Shown: positions 1 to 5,184 of the stretch, one piece after another | How positions within the stretch are numbered: position 1 is the first letter of the stretch | Layout of the letters: every line of letters begins with the position of its first letter | Origin: a virus | Virus record (IMG/VR): IMGVR_UViG_3300031839_001269 | Location: 1 to 42,760 of that record | Length of the DNA: 42,760 nt | Direction: 5' to 3' (one strand) | Notes under the pieces: model-generated | Told to the model about the DNA's origin: nothing | Seen by the model: only the letters and a program-made list of their open reading frames with translations | The model's database searches: none | Translations under genes and position numbers: made by a program

Positions 1-15
1 CGGTCGAATCAAAAC
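1..15. repeat. 15-bp terminal overlap (identical to 42746-42760)
   Basis: Bases 1-15 (CGGTCGAATCAAAAC) are repeated exactly at 42746-42760. The stop codon of the 69-codon gene (9-11) lies inside this repeat, and its downstream context continues sensibly into the terminase region when the ends are joined. This supports a circular or circularly closed genome. It could be an assembly overlap or cohesive-end sequence written twice. It is far too short for a packaging direct terminal repeat. Confidence 0.85.
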
Positions 16-218
16 GGCGAGGGGCGGCCCCCTCCGCACAGTACCTTTTTATTTTTCGAGGCCGCCTCGCTAGCCGCTCCGCCTCGTGCTGCCTGCGACT
101 GGCAGACCGCTAGCCGCTGGCCGCTGTCGCGATACTCGGAGCGCATCGTCGGGTCCGCCATGCAGCGGTTGATGAACTGGCCGTCGGTCTCGTTCTCGTT
201 CGGTGTTGGCAGTGGCAT
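9..218 (-). CDS. Small conserved phage protein (Cys-containing N-terminal motif), 69 aa
   Basis: The N-terminus begins MPLPTPNENE and continues with F-I-x-R-C-M ... E-Y-x-D ... Q-R-x-A-V-C-x-S-Q. I recognise this as a motif of small phage proteins and of the N-termini of some prohead-associated proteins, usually near head genes. Its biochemical role is not known to me. The ATG at 218 follows an AAGGGGTAA-type ribosome site that overlaps the stop of the preceding gene (223-225). The usual family member ends just after C-x-S-Q-W. Here the Trp is replaced and about 29 residues of Ala/Gly/Lys-rich sequence follow, encoded partly by two GCTAGCCGC repeats. The frame ends inside the terminal overlap. 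On the circle it is 80 nt upstream of the terminase small subunit gene. Confidence 0.7.
   Translation of the reverse strand: MPLPTPNENETDGQFINRCMADPTMRSEYRDSGQRLAVCQSQAARGGAASEAASKNKKVLCGGGRPSPF
69..118. repeat. Two GCTAGCCGC(T) repeat copies inside the 69-codon gene
   Basis: GCTAGCCGCT occurs at 69-78 and 109-118. These are outlying members of the cluster at 1128-1413, in the opposite orientation. They lie inside the coding sequence and generate its Ala-rich tail. Related sequence occurs upstream of the terminase large subunit's downstream neighbour (GCTAGCCGTT near 39847) and, degenerate, just upstream of the small subunit start (GCGGCTAGTG near 42676). Confidence 0.75.
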
Positions 219-222
219 GGCT

Positions 223-933
223 TTACCCCTTGAACAGCCCTTGCCGCTTCGCCTGGAATATCAGCGAGCGACGATAAATTTCCGGCATGTCTTTCTGCGC
301 GCGCTCCACGGCAGGGGCGAGCGTTGGGTTCCTCGGGATCACGACGGACGGTTTCGACAGGTCGTGGACCATCTTGATGCGGGGGCGCTTCCGGCCGCCC
401 ATGACCTTGAATATCCCTTTCGTCCTGCCCAGATCGAGGAACACGTATTTGCGACCCGACGCCGCCGCGCCCTTGATGGCGACGAGGTTTTTCTGCTTGC
501 GGCTGGCGCCTTTCCGGCCCCGCTTTCGCAGCTGGATGTTCTGCATCTTGTTCGGCTTGCGTGGCAGGCGGGTACGTGGTCGCGCCCCTTCGCCCTGTCC
601 GGCCGAGTACGACGTCGGAATGGCCACGCCCTCGGAGCCGCTGGCGGTCTTTGTTGCCCCGAACTCCTGATCGGCCAGATAGTCCGCGATCGACCCGACA
701 ATGGCCTCCTGACGCCTGACATTGAGCTGACGCGTCTGTTCGACCCGGATGCTGTTCCGGGTGAACTTGTTCCGGTTGACCATGTCGTTCTCGATGTTCT
801 GCTGCCAATACTGGCGAGCCCGGAACGCGCCCTGATTGATCGTGTTTTTAGTGGCGAACGGGAACGACCTTTCCGCGAATGTTTTCAGGTCCGATTCCAG
901 CTGCTTTATCTCGTCCGTTTTCGCATTGAACAT
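223..933 (-). CDS. Basic virion-type protein of unknown function, 236 aa
   Basis: First gene of the late transcript. The N-terminal pattern L-x-x-F-A-E-R-S-F-P-F-A-x-x-N-x-I-N-x-x-A-F-x-A-R is typical of phage tail or head-tail accessory proteins in which a Pro-F/Y-A-T segment precedes a helical Asn/Ala segment. The middle is very basic (R/K-rich around 'LPRKPNKMQ' and 'RKRGRKG'), which would fit nucleic-acid or virion association. I chose the ATG at 933 because the family-like sequence starts there. A GTG at 999 would add 22 residues and has a purine-rich GGGGAG upstream, so the start is uncertain. It lies directly upstream of the 69-codon gene (stop at 223, next ATG at 218). The exact structural role is unknown. 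Confidence 0.7.
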   Translation of the reverse strand: MFNAKTDEIKQLESDLKTFAERSFPFATKNTINQGAFRARQYWQQNIENDMVNRNKFTRNSIRVEQTRQLNVRRQEAIVGSIADYLADQEFGATKTASGSEGVAIPTSYSAGQGEGARPRTRLPRKPNKMQNIQLRKRGRKGASRKQKNLVAIKGAAASGRKYVFLDLGRTKGIFKVMGGRKRPRIKMVHDLSKPSVVIPRNPTLAPAVERAQKDMPEIYRRSLIFQAKRQGLFKG

Positions 934-1127
934 ACCCGTGACCACGCTCTCGCAATGAAACTGCCCGAAAGTGTAGCATGCCTGATTCAGCTCCCCCACT
1001 CCCCGCAGGTTCCGACCGGTACGGGGGCGGCTAACCGCTTGAAAGTCCGACCCTTTACTACTATTCCCCCTTACTCCCCTTACTAATAAAGTTATATATA
1101 GAATAGGAGGGGGGTGTATATAGTGAA

Positions 1128-1413
1128 GCGGCTAGCGGGGCGGCCGCACACGAGACGCGGAAAAGGTGCGGGAGAGTGCGACCGGTGCGGGGGCGCGGGG
1201 CCGAATCGCTGCAGCCTTACTCTCCCAAGGGCTCCCCGGGCCCCCGGAGGTTTCCCCCCGTGCAGGGTCCGGGAGGAGTGAAGCGGCTAGCGGACCGAGT
1301 GAAGCGGCTAGCGCATAGCGAGGCGGCTAGCTAGCGGCTACGATCCGACCGAGGCGGCTAGCAGGCAATAAAAAAGCGGCCGGAGCCGCTTCGCTTTACT
1401 CGTAGCCGCTAGC
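1128..1413. repeat. GCGGCTAGC repeat cluster (8 palindromic GCTAGC cores)
   Basis: The palindrome GCTAGC occurs at 1131-1136, 1286-1291, 1307-1312, 1326-1331, 1330-1335 (overlapping), 1357-1362 and 1408-1413. Most copies are part of a longer unit G-A-(A/G)-G-C-G-G-C-T-A-G-C. Three have the longer GTGAAGCGGCTAGCG form (1124, 1280, 1300), and several are spaced by two to three helical turns. The 1408 copy and the two at 69-118 are inverted. A further variant (AGCGGCTA) lies at 1334-1340. Such arrays are typical of iteron-like or regulator-binding regions. Which one this is cannot be decided from sequence. Confidence 0.75.
1368..1391 (-). terminator. Rho-independent terminator
   Basis: On the - strand the stem AAGCGGC, loop TCCG and GCCGCTT is followed by a T-rich run (TTTTATT). 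It lies 25 bp downstream of the stop of the 60-codon gene (1416) and ends that cassette. The same 7-bp stem plus TCCG loop design recurs at 1690-1707. Confidence 0.85.
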
Positions 1414-1415
1414 GA

Positions 1416-1598
1416 TTAGCCGGCGGCGTAGATCAGGACCGCTGCGATCGGTGCGTCGGGGCCGCCTGCGGTGTAGGCGACGGCGTTCTCGTTGCCGATG
1501 ACGATGTCGCGGGACTTTTTGAGGCCGGCCGCCTTGATCTCGTCGAGCGTGGTCTCGGTGGTGATCGCGCCGTTTGCTACGTTGTAGAATTTGGTCAT
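1416..1598 (-). CDS. Small accessory protein, 60 aa, unknown function
   Basis: The ATG at 1598 is preceded by AGGAT in the conserved cassette leader. The reading frame extends further upstream, but only through the promoter/operator, so the short form is the real gene. The protein starts MTKFYNVANGAITTE, has a predicted helix with a Lys-Lys-Ser stretch, and ends with a hydrophobic AAVLIYAAG. I do not recognise a family. It is alone in its unit, with its own promoter/operator upstream and a terminator downstream, an arrangement typical of an independently expressed accessory (moron-like) gene. Confidence 0.65.
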   Translation of the reverse strand: MTKFYNVANGAITTETTLDEIKAAGLKKSRDIVIGNENAVAYTAGGPDAPIAAVLIYAAG

Positions 1599-1635
1599 CT
1601 GGTTCGATCCTGCTGTTTTCGTTGTCGATGTGTGT

Positions 1636-1675
1636 ACTGTATCGACTAATGACCGGCCCGTCAACAACGGATACA
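1636..1675 (-). promoter_or_regulatory. Cassette promoter with 38-bp dyad operator (copy 1)
   Basis: On the - strand: -35 TTGACG (1659-1664), 17-bp spacer, -10 TACAGT (1636-1641). The dyad operator covers 1638-1675, with half-sites TGTATCCGTTGTTGAC and (inverted) TGTATCGACTAATGAC separated by 6 bp, so TGAC-N6-GTCA forms the centre. The dyad overlaps both promoter boxes, which suits repression. It drives the 60-codon gene. Confidence 0.8.
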
Positions 1676-1682
1676 ACAATCG

Positions 1683-1707
1683 ATAAAAAAACCGGCCGGA
1701 GCCGGTT
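1683..1707 (-). terminator. Rho-independent terminator overlapping a stop codon
   Basis: On the - strand AACCGGC, loop TCCG and GCCGGTT are followed by a run of T residues and ATC. The stop codon of the 90-codon gene (1706-1708) overlaps the stem. The next cassette's operator begins within about 10 bp, so units are packed end to end. Confidence 0.85.
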
Positions 1708-1978
1708 AGATCGCTGGCGGACACTGCCAGAACGCTGCGAGCTGCTGGTTCTTCCGGCGCCATGCCGAGACCATCGCCCTCGCCTCCTCCTGCCGTCTCA
1801 GGGCGCCGCGATGCGCCCGTTCGGCCCGCGACAGCATGACGCGACACTCGTCCGCCCAGGCCTTGCCGGGGCCGTTCCTGTTGCCCGTCAGGTCGGCCAG
1901 CGCCCTGCGGATCCGGTTCGCCTTTTTCCACGCTTTCCACGCGGCTGCGTATTGCTTGCGGGTCTGCTCGATGTTCAT
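1706..1978 (-). CDS. Small basic helical protein, 90 aa, unknown function
   Basis: The ATG at 1978 overlaps the stop of the upstream gene as ATGA, so the two are translationally coupled. The protein is rich in Ala, Arg, Lys and Trp (Q-Y-A-A-A-W-K-A-W-K-K-A-N; R-R-Q-E-E-A-R) and is probably almost wholly alpha-helical. It has no recognisable enzyme motif. It is the last gene of the cassette that starts with the winged-helix-like gene at 2278, and it ends in an intrinsic terminator. Longer in-frame upstream extensions overlap the neighbour and are rejected. Confidence 0.65.
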   Translation of the reverse strand: MNIEQTRKQYAAAWKAWKKANRIRRALADLTGNRNGPGKAWADECRVMLSRAERAHRGALRRQEEARAMVSAWRRKNQQLAAFWQCPPAI

Positions 1979-2238
1979 GTCGTCGGCTCCTCGTTGCACG
2001 TGTCGCAGTCCGGGTCGGTGCATTTCGTCAGCCCGTCCTGCAGGTCCTCCAACATATGCGCGAGCTGTCCGGCCGCCCAGGGCCCGCGCTCGAAATGATG
2101 CGCGATGCAATGGCAGCCGCTGGCCGTAAAGATCCAGCCTTTCGTGCTCCACGCGTCGAGCTCTCCGGCGGCGCGGTCGTAGTTCACGGTCACGCCCCTG
2201 GCTGCTGCCTCGGCTTTTACTTGCTGAATAGTTGCCAT
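1975..2238 (-). CDS. Small protein with Cys/His C-terminus, 87 aa
   Basis: Starts at the ATG at 2238 with GAGGAG upstream. The N-terminal half (MATIQQVKAEAAARGVTV) is helical; the middle has aromatic residues (W-S-T-K-G-W-I-F-T-A-S-G-C-H-C-I-A-H-H). The C-terminus has C-T-D-P-D-C-D-T-C, a possible metal-binding cluster together with the earlier C-H-C and H-H. Middle gene of a three-gene cassette; its start follows a GGGCCC hairpin that is repeated elsewhere in the genome. Function unknown. Confidence 0.65.
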   Translation of the reverse strand: MATIQQVKAEAAARGVTVNYDRAAGELDAWSTKGWIFTASGCHCIAHHFERGPWAAGQLAHMLEDLQDGLTKCTDPDCDTCNEEPTT

Positions 2239-2252
2239 CGGTTTGATCTCCT

Positions 2253-2281
2253 CGGGCCCCGCAGGGCCCTGGTCGGTTTAT
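2253..2281 (-). repeat. Intergenic GGGCCC hairpin repeat, copy 1
   Basis: A 29-nt segment that matches 5621-5649 with one mismatch. On the - strand it begins at the TAA stop of the upstream gene, continues AACCGA, then forms GGGCCC-TGCG-GGGCCC. There is no T run, so it is not a normal terminator. It lies between the first and second gene of a cassette at both sites, which suggests mRNA stability, processing or attenuation. Confidence 0.7.
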
Positions 2282-2559
2282 CGTGCGGCTTTGAAAACGT
2301 CGTATCCTTTCACGGTCAGGTTGATCATAAAATCGAACTCCTCGCCATGCTGGTCTGCCAGGCCTTTCTTGATCAGGGACCCGAGGACGCCTTTCGCCTG
2401 ATTTACCGTGATGTTGCAGGCCTTGGCTATGTCCTCGACCTCGGTCGCGCAGTAGCAGCAAGCGTAATCCTGCGCCGTGCTAACTTCCGGGCTGTGATCG
2501 TAGCAGCCCTTGACGATCTCTTTGATTGCAGCCATTTCGTAGGTTGTTACGTTTGACAT
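2278..2559 (-). CDS. Winged-helix-like small regulator candidate, 93 aa
   Basis: The ATG at 2559 follows the conserved leader and ribosome site. The C-terminal 55 residues read as a winged helix: V-E-D-I-A-K-A-C-N-I-T-V-N-Q-A-K-G-V-L-G-S-L-I-K-K-G-L, followed by two short strands (F-D-F-M-I-N-L-T) and a helix. A Cys-rich segment (C-C-Y-C) precedes it. It could bind DNA or RNA, or be a degenerate structural winged helix. It is the first gene of its cassette, driven by operator copy 2. An upstream in-frame extension runs through the promoter and is rejected. Confidence 0.7.
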   Translation of the reverse strand: MSNVTTYEMAAIKEIVKGCYDHSPEVSTAQDYACCYCATEVEDIAKACNITVNQAKGVLGSLIKKGLADQHGEEFDFMINLTVKGYDVFKAAR

Positions 2560-2596
2560 GTCGTTTGCTCCCGCTGTTTTCGTTGTCGATGGGTGT

Positions 2597-2636
2597 ACTG
2601 TATCTGTTAGTGACCGCGCCGTCAATACCGGATACA
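2597..2636 (-). promoter_or_regulatory. Cassette promoter with dyad operator (copy 2, most symmetric)
   Basis: - strand -35 TTGACG (2620-2625), 17-bp spacer, -10 TACAGT (2597-2602). The half-sites TGTATCCGGTATTGAC and (inverted) TGTATCTGTTAGTGAC match at 13 of 16 positions and are separated by 6 bp. This is the best palindrome of the set and defines the operator. The region just upstream (2640-2665) has a run of eight T on the - strand after a weak CGG-ATATAA-CCG hairpin, perhaps a decayed terminator of the preceding cassette. Confidence 0.82.
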
Positions 2637-2657
2637 ACTATTTATAAAAAAAACCGG

Positions 2658-2990
2658 TTATATCCGCTGGTATTTCTCCGGCAGGCTGTCCAGCAGCTCG
2701 CGCAGCTCTTTTGTCGCGGGCAGCGGTTCGATCTGCCGGATCCCCATCTGCCAGGATCTTTTTATCGACGCGTAAAGCTGATTCATCCGAGCCGCTTTTC
2801 GGGCCGCGTCGTTGCCGGCGACGATCCCTTTCCCGTTACACTTGAAACAGACGCCGCCTTTCACGTGGCTGAAAGCATCGATCCGGCCGGCGCCGTTATG
2901 GCATCGCGGGCAGTCAGACCATTTTGCGACATGGCGTAAACTTAAATAGACCGGCTTTATCTCGGCTTTCAATTCGTTGAGCGCTCCCAC
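2658..2990 (-). CDS. DnaJ-type zinc-finger-like protein, 110 aa
   Basis: Residues of the pattern C-P-R-C-H-N-G-A-G-R and C-F-K-C-N-G-K-G form two C-x-x-C-x-G-x-G units like the DnaJ cysteine-rich zinc centre, separated by about 18 residues. The rest is helical (N-terminal basic helix, C-terminal E-L-R-E-L-L-D-S-L). Small phage proteins with this fold are common and mostly uncharacterised; a role in DNA or protein binding is only a guess. It follows the 87-codon gene by 3 bp and shares its promoter. No strong terminator follows. Confidence 0.7.
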   Translation of the reverse strand: MGALNELKAEIKPVYLSLRHVAKWSDCPRCHNGAGRIDAFSHVKGGVCFKCNGKGIVAGNDAARKAARMNQLYASIKRSWQMGIRQIEPLPATKELRELLDSLPEKYQRI

Positions 2991-2993
2991 GGT

Positions 2994-3257
2994 TCAGCCC
3001 CTCCCCTTGCCTTTCAGTTTCTTTTCAAACATCGCCCGAGCCTGGTCCATCGGCAGGCCTTCGCGCGCCATTTTTTGGAAATCTGTCCCGGACTGCCGGG
3101 CGGTCAACGCGCAGCAAAACCAGCGAACGGTCATTCCGCCACGAACCCGGCCGTTATAGTTATGTTTCTGGACATAGACGAGCCCGTTTCCATTGGACAG
3201 CTCGACCAGCGCGTAAAATGTCCCGGCGACGTTTTGGCTCTTAGCGATTGTTTTCAT
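2994..3257 (-). CDS. Hypothetical small protein, 87 aa
   Basis: The ATG at 3257 follows AGGAG in a cassette leader. The sequence has an N-terminal beta-rich part (T-F-Y-A-L-V-E-L-S-N-G-N-G-L-V-Y-V-Q-K) followed by W-F-C-C-A-L-T, then a basic helical C-terminus (K-K-L-K-G-K-G-R-G). No family recognised. First gene of the two-gene cassette under operator copy 3. Confidence 0.65.
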   Translation of the reverse strand: MKTIAKSQNVAGTFYALVELSNGNGLVYVQKHNYNGRVRGGMTVRWFCCALTARQSGTDFQKMAREGLPMDQARAMFEKKLKGKGRG

Positions 3258-3295
3258 GGTCGTTTGCTCCTGCCGTTTCTCGATTTGATGGGGTC

Positions 3296-3335
3296 ATTGT
3301 ATCGACTAATGACCAGTCCGTCAACAACGGATACA
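3296..3335 (-). promoter_or_regulatory. Cassette promoter with dyad operator (copy 3)
   Basis: - strand -35 TTGACG (3319-3324), 17-bp spacer, -10 TACAAT (3296-3301), the best -10 of the cassette promoters. Half-sites are TGTATCCGTTGTTGAC and (inverted) TGTATCGACTAATGAC with a 6-bp centre. The leader between -10 and ATG diverges from the other copies more than the operator does, suggesting that the operator is under selection. Confidence 0.8.
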
Positions 3336-3344
3336 ACTATTTAT

Positions 3345-3369
3345 AAAAAAAGCCCGATCGGAACCGGGC
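3345..3369 (-). terminator. Rho-independent terminator
   Basis: - strand GCCCG, an 8-nt loop and CGGGC are followed by TTTTTTT. It ends the long cassette whose last gene is the membrane/beta-rich protein at 3398, and sits immediately upstream of operator copy 3. Confidence 0.82.
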
Positions 3370-3397
3370 AACCTGAGCAAACAACAATGCAAGGGTT

Positions 3398-3859
3398 TCA
3401 GTCTACCCGCCAGCCAGGCACGAACGCAAGCGCATTGCCGAGCAAAAACGTCGCCGGCCGGGACCAGTCGATCCGCGCCTGCGCTTCGAGCATGATCAGC
3501 GGCGACACGCCCGCGACGTTGACCACGTGGTCACGGTAGCCGACCATCGCCCCGGCAGTGACCGCCAGCTCGACCGACGCGTCCGGCTGCCAGGCGAACC
3601 GACGACCGGCGAACGCGGTCCAGTCGCAGAAACTATTCCGGAACACGCCGCCGATATAGCCGCCGCCCTCGTAGGCTAGCAGGGGATGCGCCTCGCAATA
3701 GTCCCCGCCGCCCAGATGGGTCGACAGGGCCCCGGTGTAAAGCGTGCCGGCCTGGGCGCTCGGCGGGAACAGCAGGACGATCAGCCAAAAGATCCCGGCC
3801 ATAATGGCCAGCCCCATCGCAGCGATCAGTCCGACAAGTATGTTCCGCAGCCATTTCAT
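3398..3859 (-). CDS. Secreted beta-rich (outer-membrane-like) protein, 153 aa
   Basis: Residues 4-31 are a strong hydrophobic segment (I-L-V-G-L-I-A-A-M-G-L-A-I-M-A-G-I-F-W-L-I-V-L-L-F) ending in S-A-Q-A-G, which reads as a signal peptide or membrane anchor. The mature part has alternating hydrophobic/polar strands, with E-A-H-P-L-L-A-Y-E-G-G-G-Y-I-G-G-V-F-R-N-S-F ... S-V-E-L-A-V-T-A-G-A-M-V-G-Y. Small phage-encoded periplasmic or outer-membrane beta proteins carry a similar N-S-(F/L)...G-(L/A)-V-x-G-Y pattern. A role at the host surface, such as superinfection exclusion, is inference. Its start overlaps the upstream gene as ATGA, and a terminator follows. Confidence 0.65.
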   Translation of the reverse strand: MKWLRNILVGLIAAMGLAIMAGIFWLIVLLFPPSAQAGTLYTGALSTHLGGGDYCEAHPLLAYEGGGYIGGVFRNSFCDWTAFAGRRFAWQPDASVELAVTAGAMVGYRDHVVNVAGVSPLIMLEAQARIDWSRPATFLLGNALAFVPGWRVD

Positions 3860-4062
3860 CCGACGGCCCTCCTGACGCCCTGCAGGGTCTCTCGGGCCCG
3901 TTTAAGCCGGCAGGCTATCGAGGCGCGGCTCTCGCCCGGTTTGGTCCGGAGAGAGATCCCCACGCGGCCGCAGCTGCCCCTCGGTCTGCTCATGCGGTAC
4001 AGCAGCGAGCCGTCGCCGCACTCGATGCGCTGGTTCTGGAATGGGTTCGCTTTTGGTCTCAT
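3856..4062 (-). CDS. Small basic hypothetical protein, 68 aa
   Basis: The ATG at 4062 is coupled by ATGA overlap to the upstream gene, and the stop overlaps the next start in the same way. The protein is Arg-rich with three Cys residues (I-E-C-G-D-G-S-L-L-Y-R-M; G-S-C-G-R-V; I-A-C-R-L-K-R). It could be a small nucleic-acid-binding protein, but no family is recognised. Conserved tight coupling on both sides is the main support that it is translated. Confidence 0.6.
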   Translation of the reverse strand: MRPKANPFQNQRIECGDGSLLYRMSRPRGSCGRVGISLRTKPGESRASIACRLKRARETLQGVRRAVG

Positions 4063-4484
4063 GTCATCGGCTCCCCGCACTCGCGACAGCTCTCGGCTTT
4101 CGCCCCGTTGAATATGTAACAGCGCGGGCAGATCTTGCTCGGCTGGCGGCCTCGATCCAGCTCCTCGCAGAGCTCGTCGATCAGGTCGACCACTGTCCGG
4201 CTGTTGTCGTTCCGATCGCCCAGGATGTCCCGGATCCGATCCGACTGCGCGACAGCGAACTGAATGCTGCGCTCGCATGCCGGGCACGATTCGGGCTCGT
4301 CCCGCTGCGCCTCGTATTGCATCAGCTGCATTTCCTCGACGCTGGCGTCATGCTGCAGGCTGTCGATCGAGCGCGGCCCGATTTCGGCCAGATCGCGGAT
4401 CTCGCCGACCGTCTCGGCCATTTTACGACCGAGCGCCGTTATCGCTGCCGACCCCGCTCCGATTACCATGATCACGCGTTTCAT
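4059..4484 (-). CDS. Zinc-ribbon protein with helical middle, 141 aa
   Basis: A hydrophobic N-terminus (M-K-R-V-I-M-V-I-G-A-G-S-A-A-I) may be a membrane anchor. An acidic helical middle contains C-P-A-C-E, and the C-terminus I-C-P-R-C-Y-I-F-N-G-A-K-A-E-S-C-R-E-C-G forms a clear four-Cys zinc ribbon with paired C-x-x-C knuckles. Function unknown; zinc ribbons are frequent in phage accessory proteins that contact nucleic acid or host enzymes. Part of a nine-gene, mostly ATGA-coupled unit. Confidence 0.68.
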   Translation of the reverse strand: MKRVIMVIGAGSAAITALGRKMAETVGEIRDLAEIGPRSIDSLQHDASVEEMQLMQYEAQRDEPESCPACERSIQFAVAQSDRIRDILGDRNDNSRTVVDLIDELCEELDRGRQPSKICPRCYIFNGAKAESCRECGEPMT

Positions 4485-4666
4485 AATTGCCCCCTAAGTC
4501 TGGACAGAACTTCCCGGCCGCGTTTCTTGTCCTGTTCGCGCCAGCGCTCGGCGTGCGTCCTCGTGTCCGGCTTGCACTCGGGCGGCTCCGGATCTTTTAC
4601 GTCCCAGGCCAGCCCGCAGAGCGCGCACTGCATCTGATCGCTATACTGTCGCGCCTTGCAGGTCAT
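4481..4666 (-). CDS. Small zinc-finger-like protein, 61 aa
   Basis: The pattern M-Q-C-A-L-C-G-L-A-W-D-V-K-D-P-E-P-P-E-C contains C-x-x-C-G-x-x-W-D and a downstream Cys. This resembles the small phage zinc-finger proteins whose Cys residues flank 'G..WD....P.C'. The C-terminal half is a basic helix (R-W-R-E-Q-D-K-K-R-G-R-E). It is coupled by 4-nt overlaps to both neighbours. Exact role unknown. Confidence 0.68.
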   Translation of the reverse strand: MTCKARQYSDQMQCALCGLAWDVKDPEPPECKPDTRTHAERWREQDKKRGREVLSRLRGQL

Positions 4667-4848
4667 CGCCGAGCCCCCCGCCGCTTGACCTTGGCCAGCC
4701 GCTTTTTGATCAGCCGTTCCTTGACCGGTCCGACGCTTCCCGTGCGATCGAATTCCGTCAGCGCGGACTGCAGCAGGCTGGACAGCCTGGCGTCGCCCTG
4801 CGTGAATTCTTCCAGTTCGGCGACCTCTTTCTCGGTTAGTTCAGGCAT
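4663..4848 (-). CDS. Small charged helical protein, 61 aa
   Basis: Starts at the ATG at 4848. The N-terminal half is acidic (T-E-K-E-V-A-E-L-E-E-F) and the C-terminal half strongly basic (K-E-R-L-I-K-K-R-L-A-K-V-K-R-R-G-A-R-R), so it is a bipolar helical peptide. No known family. It overlaps both neighbours in the operon. Confidence 0.6.
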   Translation of the reverse strand: MPELTEKEVAELEEFTQGDARLSSLLQSALTEFDRTGSVGPVKERLIKKRLAKVKRRGARR

Positions 4849-5026
4849 TCCCGTTTCTCCTCACAGTGACATCGTTCCCGCGACGCTCGACCGACAGCGT
4901 GACGTCGCCGGTCGGGGTCTCATAGGTCAAATAATTGCGGCGGCCGCCCTCGGCGTGTTGCGCTGCCTGGTAGGCGAGCTGCCATTCGAGCTCGGTCCGG
5001 ATCCCGATCAGTATGAACCGTTTCAT
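4841..5026 (-). CDS. Small hypothetical protein, 61 aa
   Basis: The ATG at 5026 sits in an ATGA overlap with the stop of the 53-codon gene. A short hydrophobic start (M-K-R-F-I-L-I-G-I) is followed by a helix (E-W-Q-L-A-Y-Q-A-A-Q-H-A) and a two-stranded C-terminus (D-V-T-L-S-V-E-R-R-G-N-D-V-T-V). No family recognised. Supported by coupling and by lack of any alternative frame. Confidence 0.6.
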   Translation of the reverse strand: MKRFILIGIRTELEWQLAYQAAQHAEGGRRNYLTYETPTGDVTLSVERRGNDVTVRRNGNA

Positions 5027-5184
5027 GCGATCCCCTGCAGCTGCTCGACGCGGTGTTCGAGCGCCTGAACCTCGTCAGACACGCGCAGCCGTTCCAGTTC
5101 GAGCCGGCGGTGCACTTCCCGAGCGACCGCGTCGTCGTCGATCATCTTGATCAGATCCGTGTTCGTGGCCTCACTTAATCGCAT
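5023..5184 (-). CDS. Small coiled-coil protein, 53 aa
   Basis: The frame starts at the ATG at 5184 inside the end of the preceding gene (14-nt overlap), and its TGA overlaps the next ATG. The protein starts MRLSEATNTDLIKMIDDD, and the rest is a long heptad-like helix (R-R-L-E-L-E-R-L-R-V, then V-Q-A-L-E-H-R-V-E-Q-L). It fills what would otherwise be a 145-bp gap in a tightly packed operon. Function unknown; likely oligomeric. Confidence 0.6.
   Translation of the reverse strand: MRLSEATNTDLIKMIDDDAVAREVHRRLELERLRVSDEVQALEHRVEQLQGIA

Larger units (their letters stand above)
934..1415. other. Noncoding region upstream of the late operon
   Basis: I find no convincing gene on either strand in these about 480 bp. 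The stretch holds, from left to right: a possible 66-nt extension of the late gene; a pyrimidine-rich block near 1058-1083 with CCCCTTACT twice in tandem (purine-rich AGTAAGGGG on the late-sense strand); an AT-rich island near 1084-1123; GC-rich sequence; the GCGGCTAGC repeat cluster; and a terminator for the last accessory cassette. It separates early/accessory genes from late genes, so it should contain the late promoter and possibly an origin or packaging element. No sigma70 -35/-10 pair with good spacing is evident, so late promoter recognition may need an activator. Confidence 0.6.

Noticed and set aside
1-15. Direct terminal repeat of a T7-type linear genome
   Set aside because: Fifteen bases is far too short for a packaging terminal repeat; circular overlap or cohesive ends explain it.
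110-808. - strand frame of 232 codons overlapping the 236-aa gene
   Set aside because: Arg/Gly/Pro/Ala-rich shadow frame in a different phase of the same strand; the 236-aa gene has the phage-like N-terminal pattern and the good neighbour spacing.
160-1086. Long + strand open frame opposite the late genes at the left end
   Set aside because: It is antisense to the recognisable 69-codon and 236-aa genes, has no ribosome site, and its composition is that of a shadow frame in GC-rich DNA.
1128-1413. CRISPR-like array
   Set aside because: The repeats are too short (about 10-15 bp), irregularly spaced, in both orientations and without unique spacers of constant length; no cas genes.
1706-2461. 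251-codon extended version of the 90-aa accessory gene
   Set aside because: The extension runs over two coupled genes and the hairpin; the ATG at 1978 sits in an ATGA overlap.
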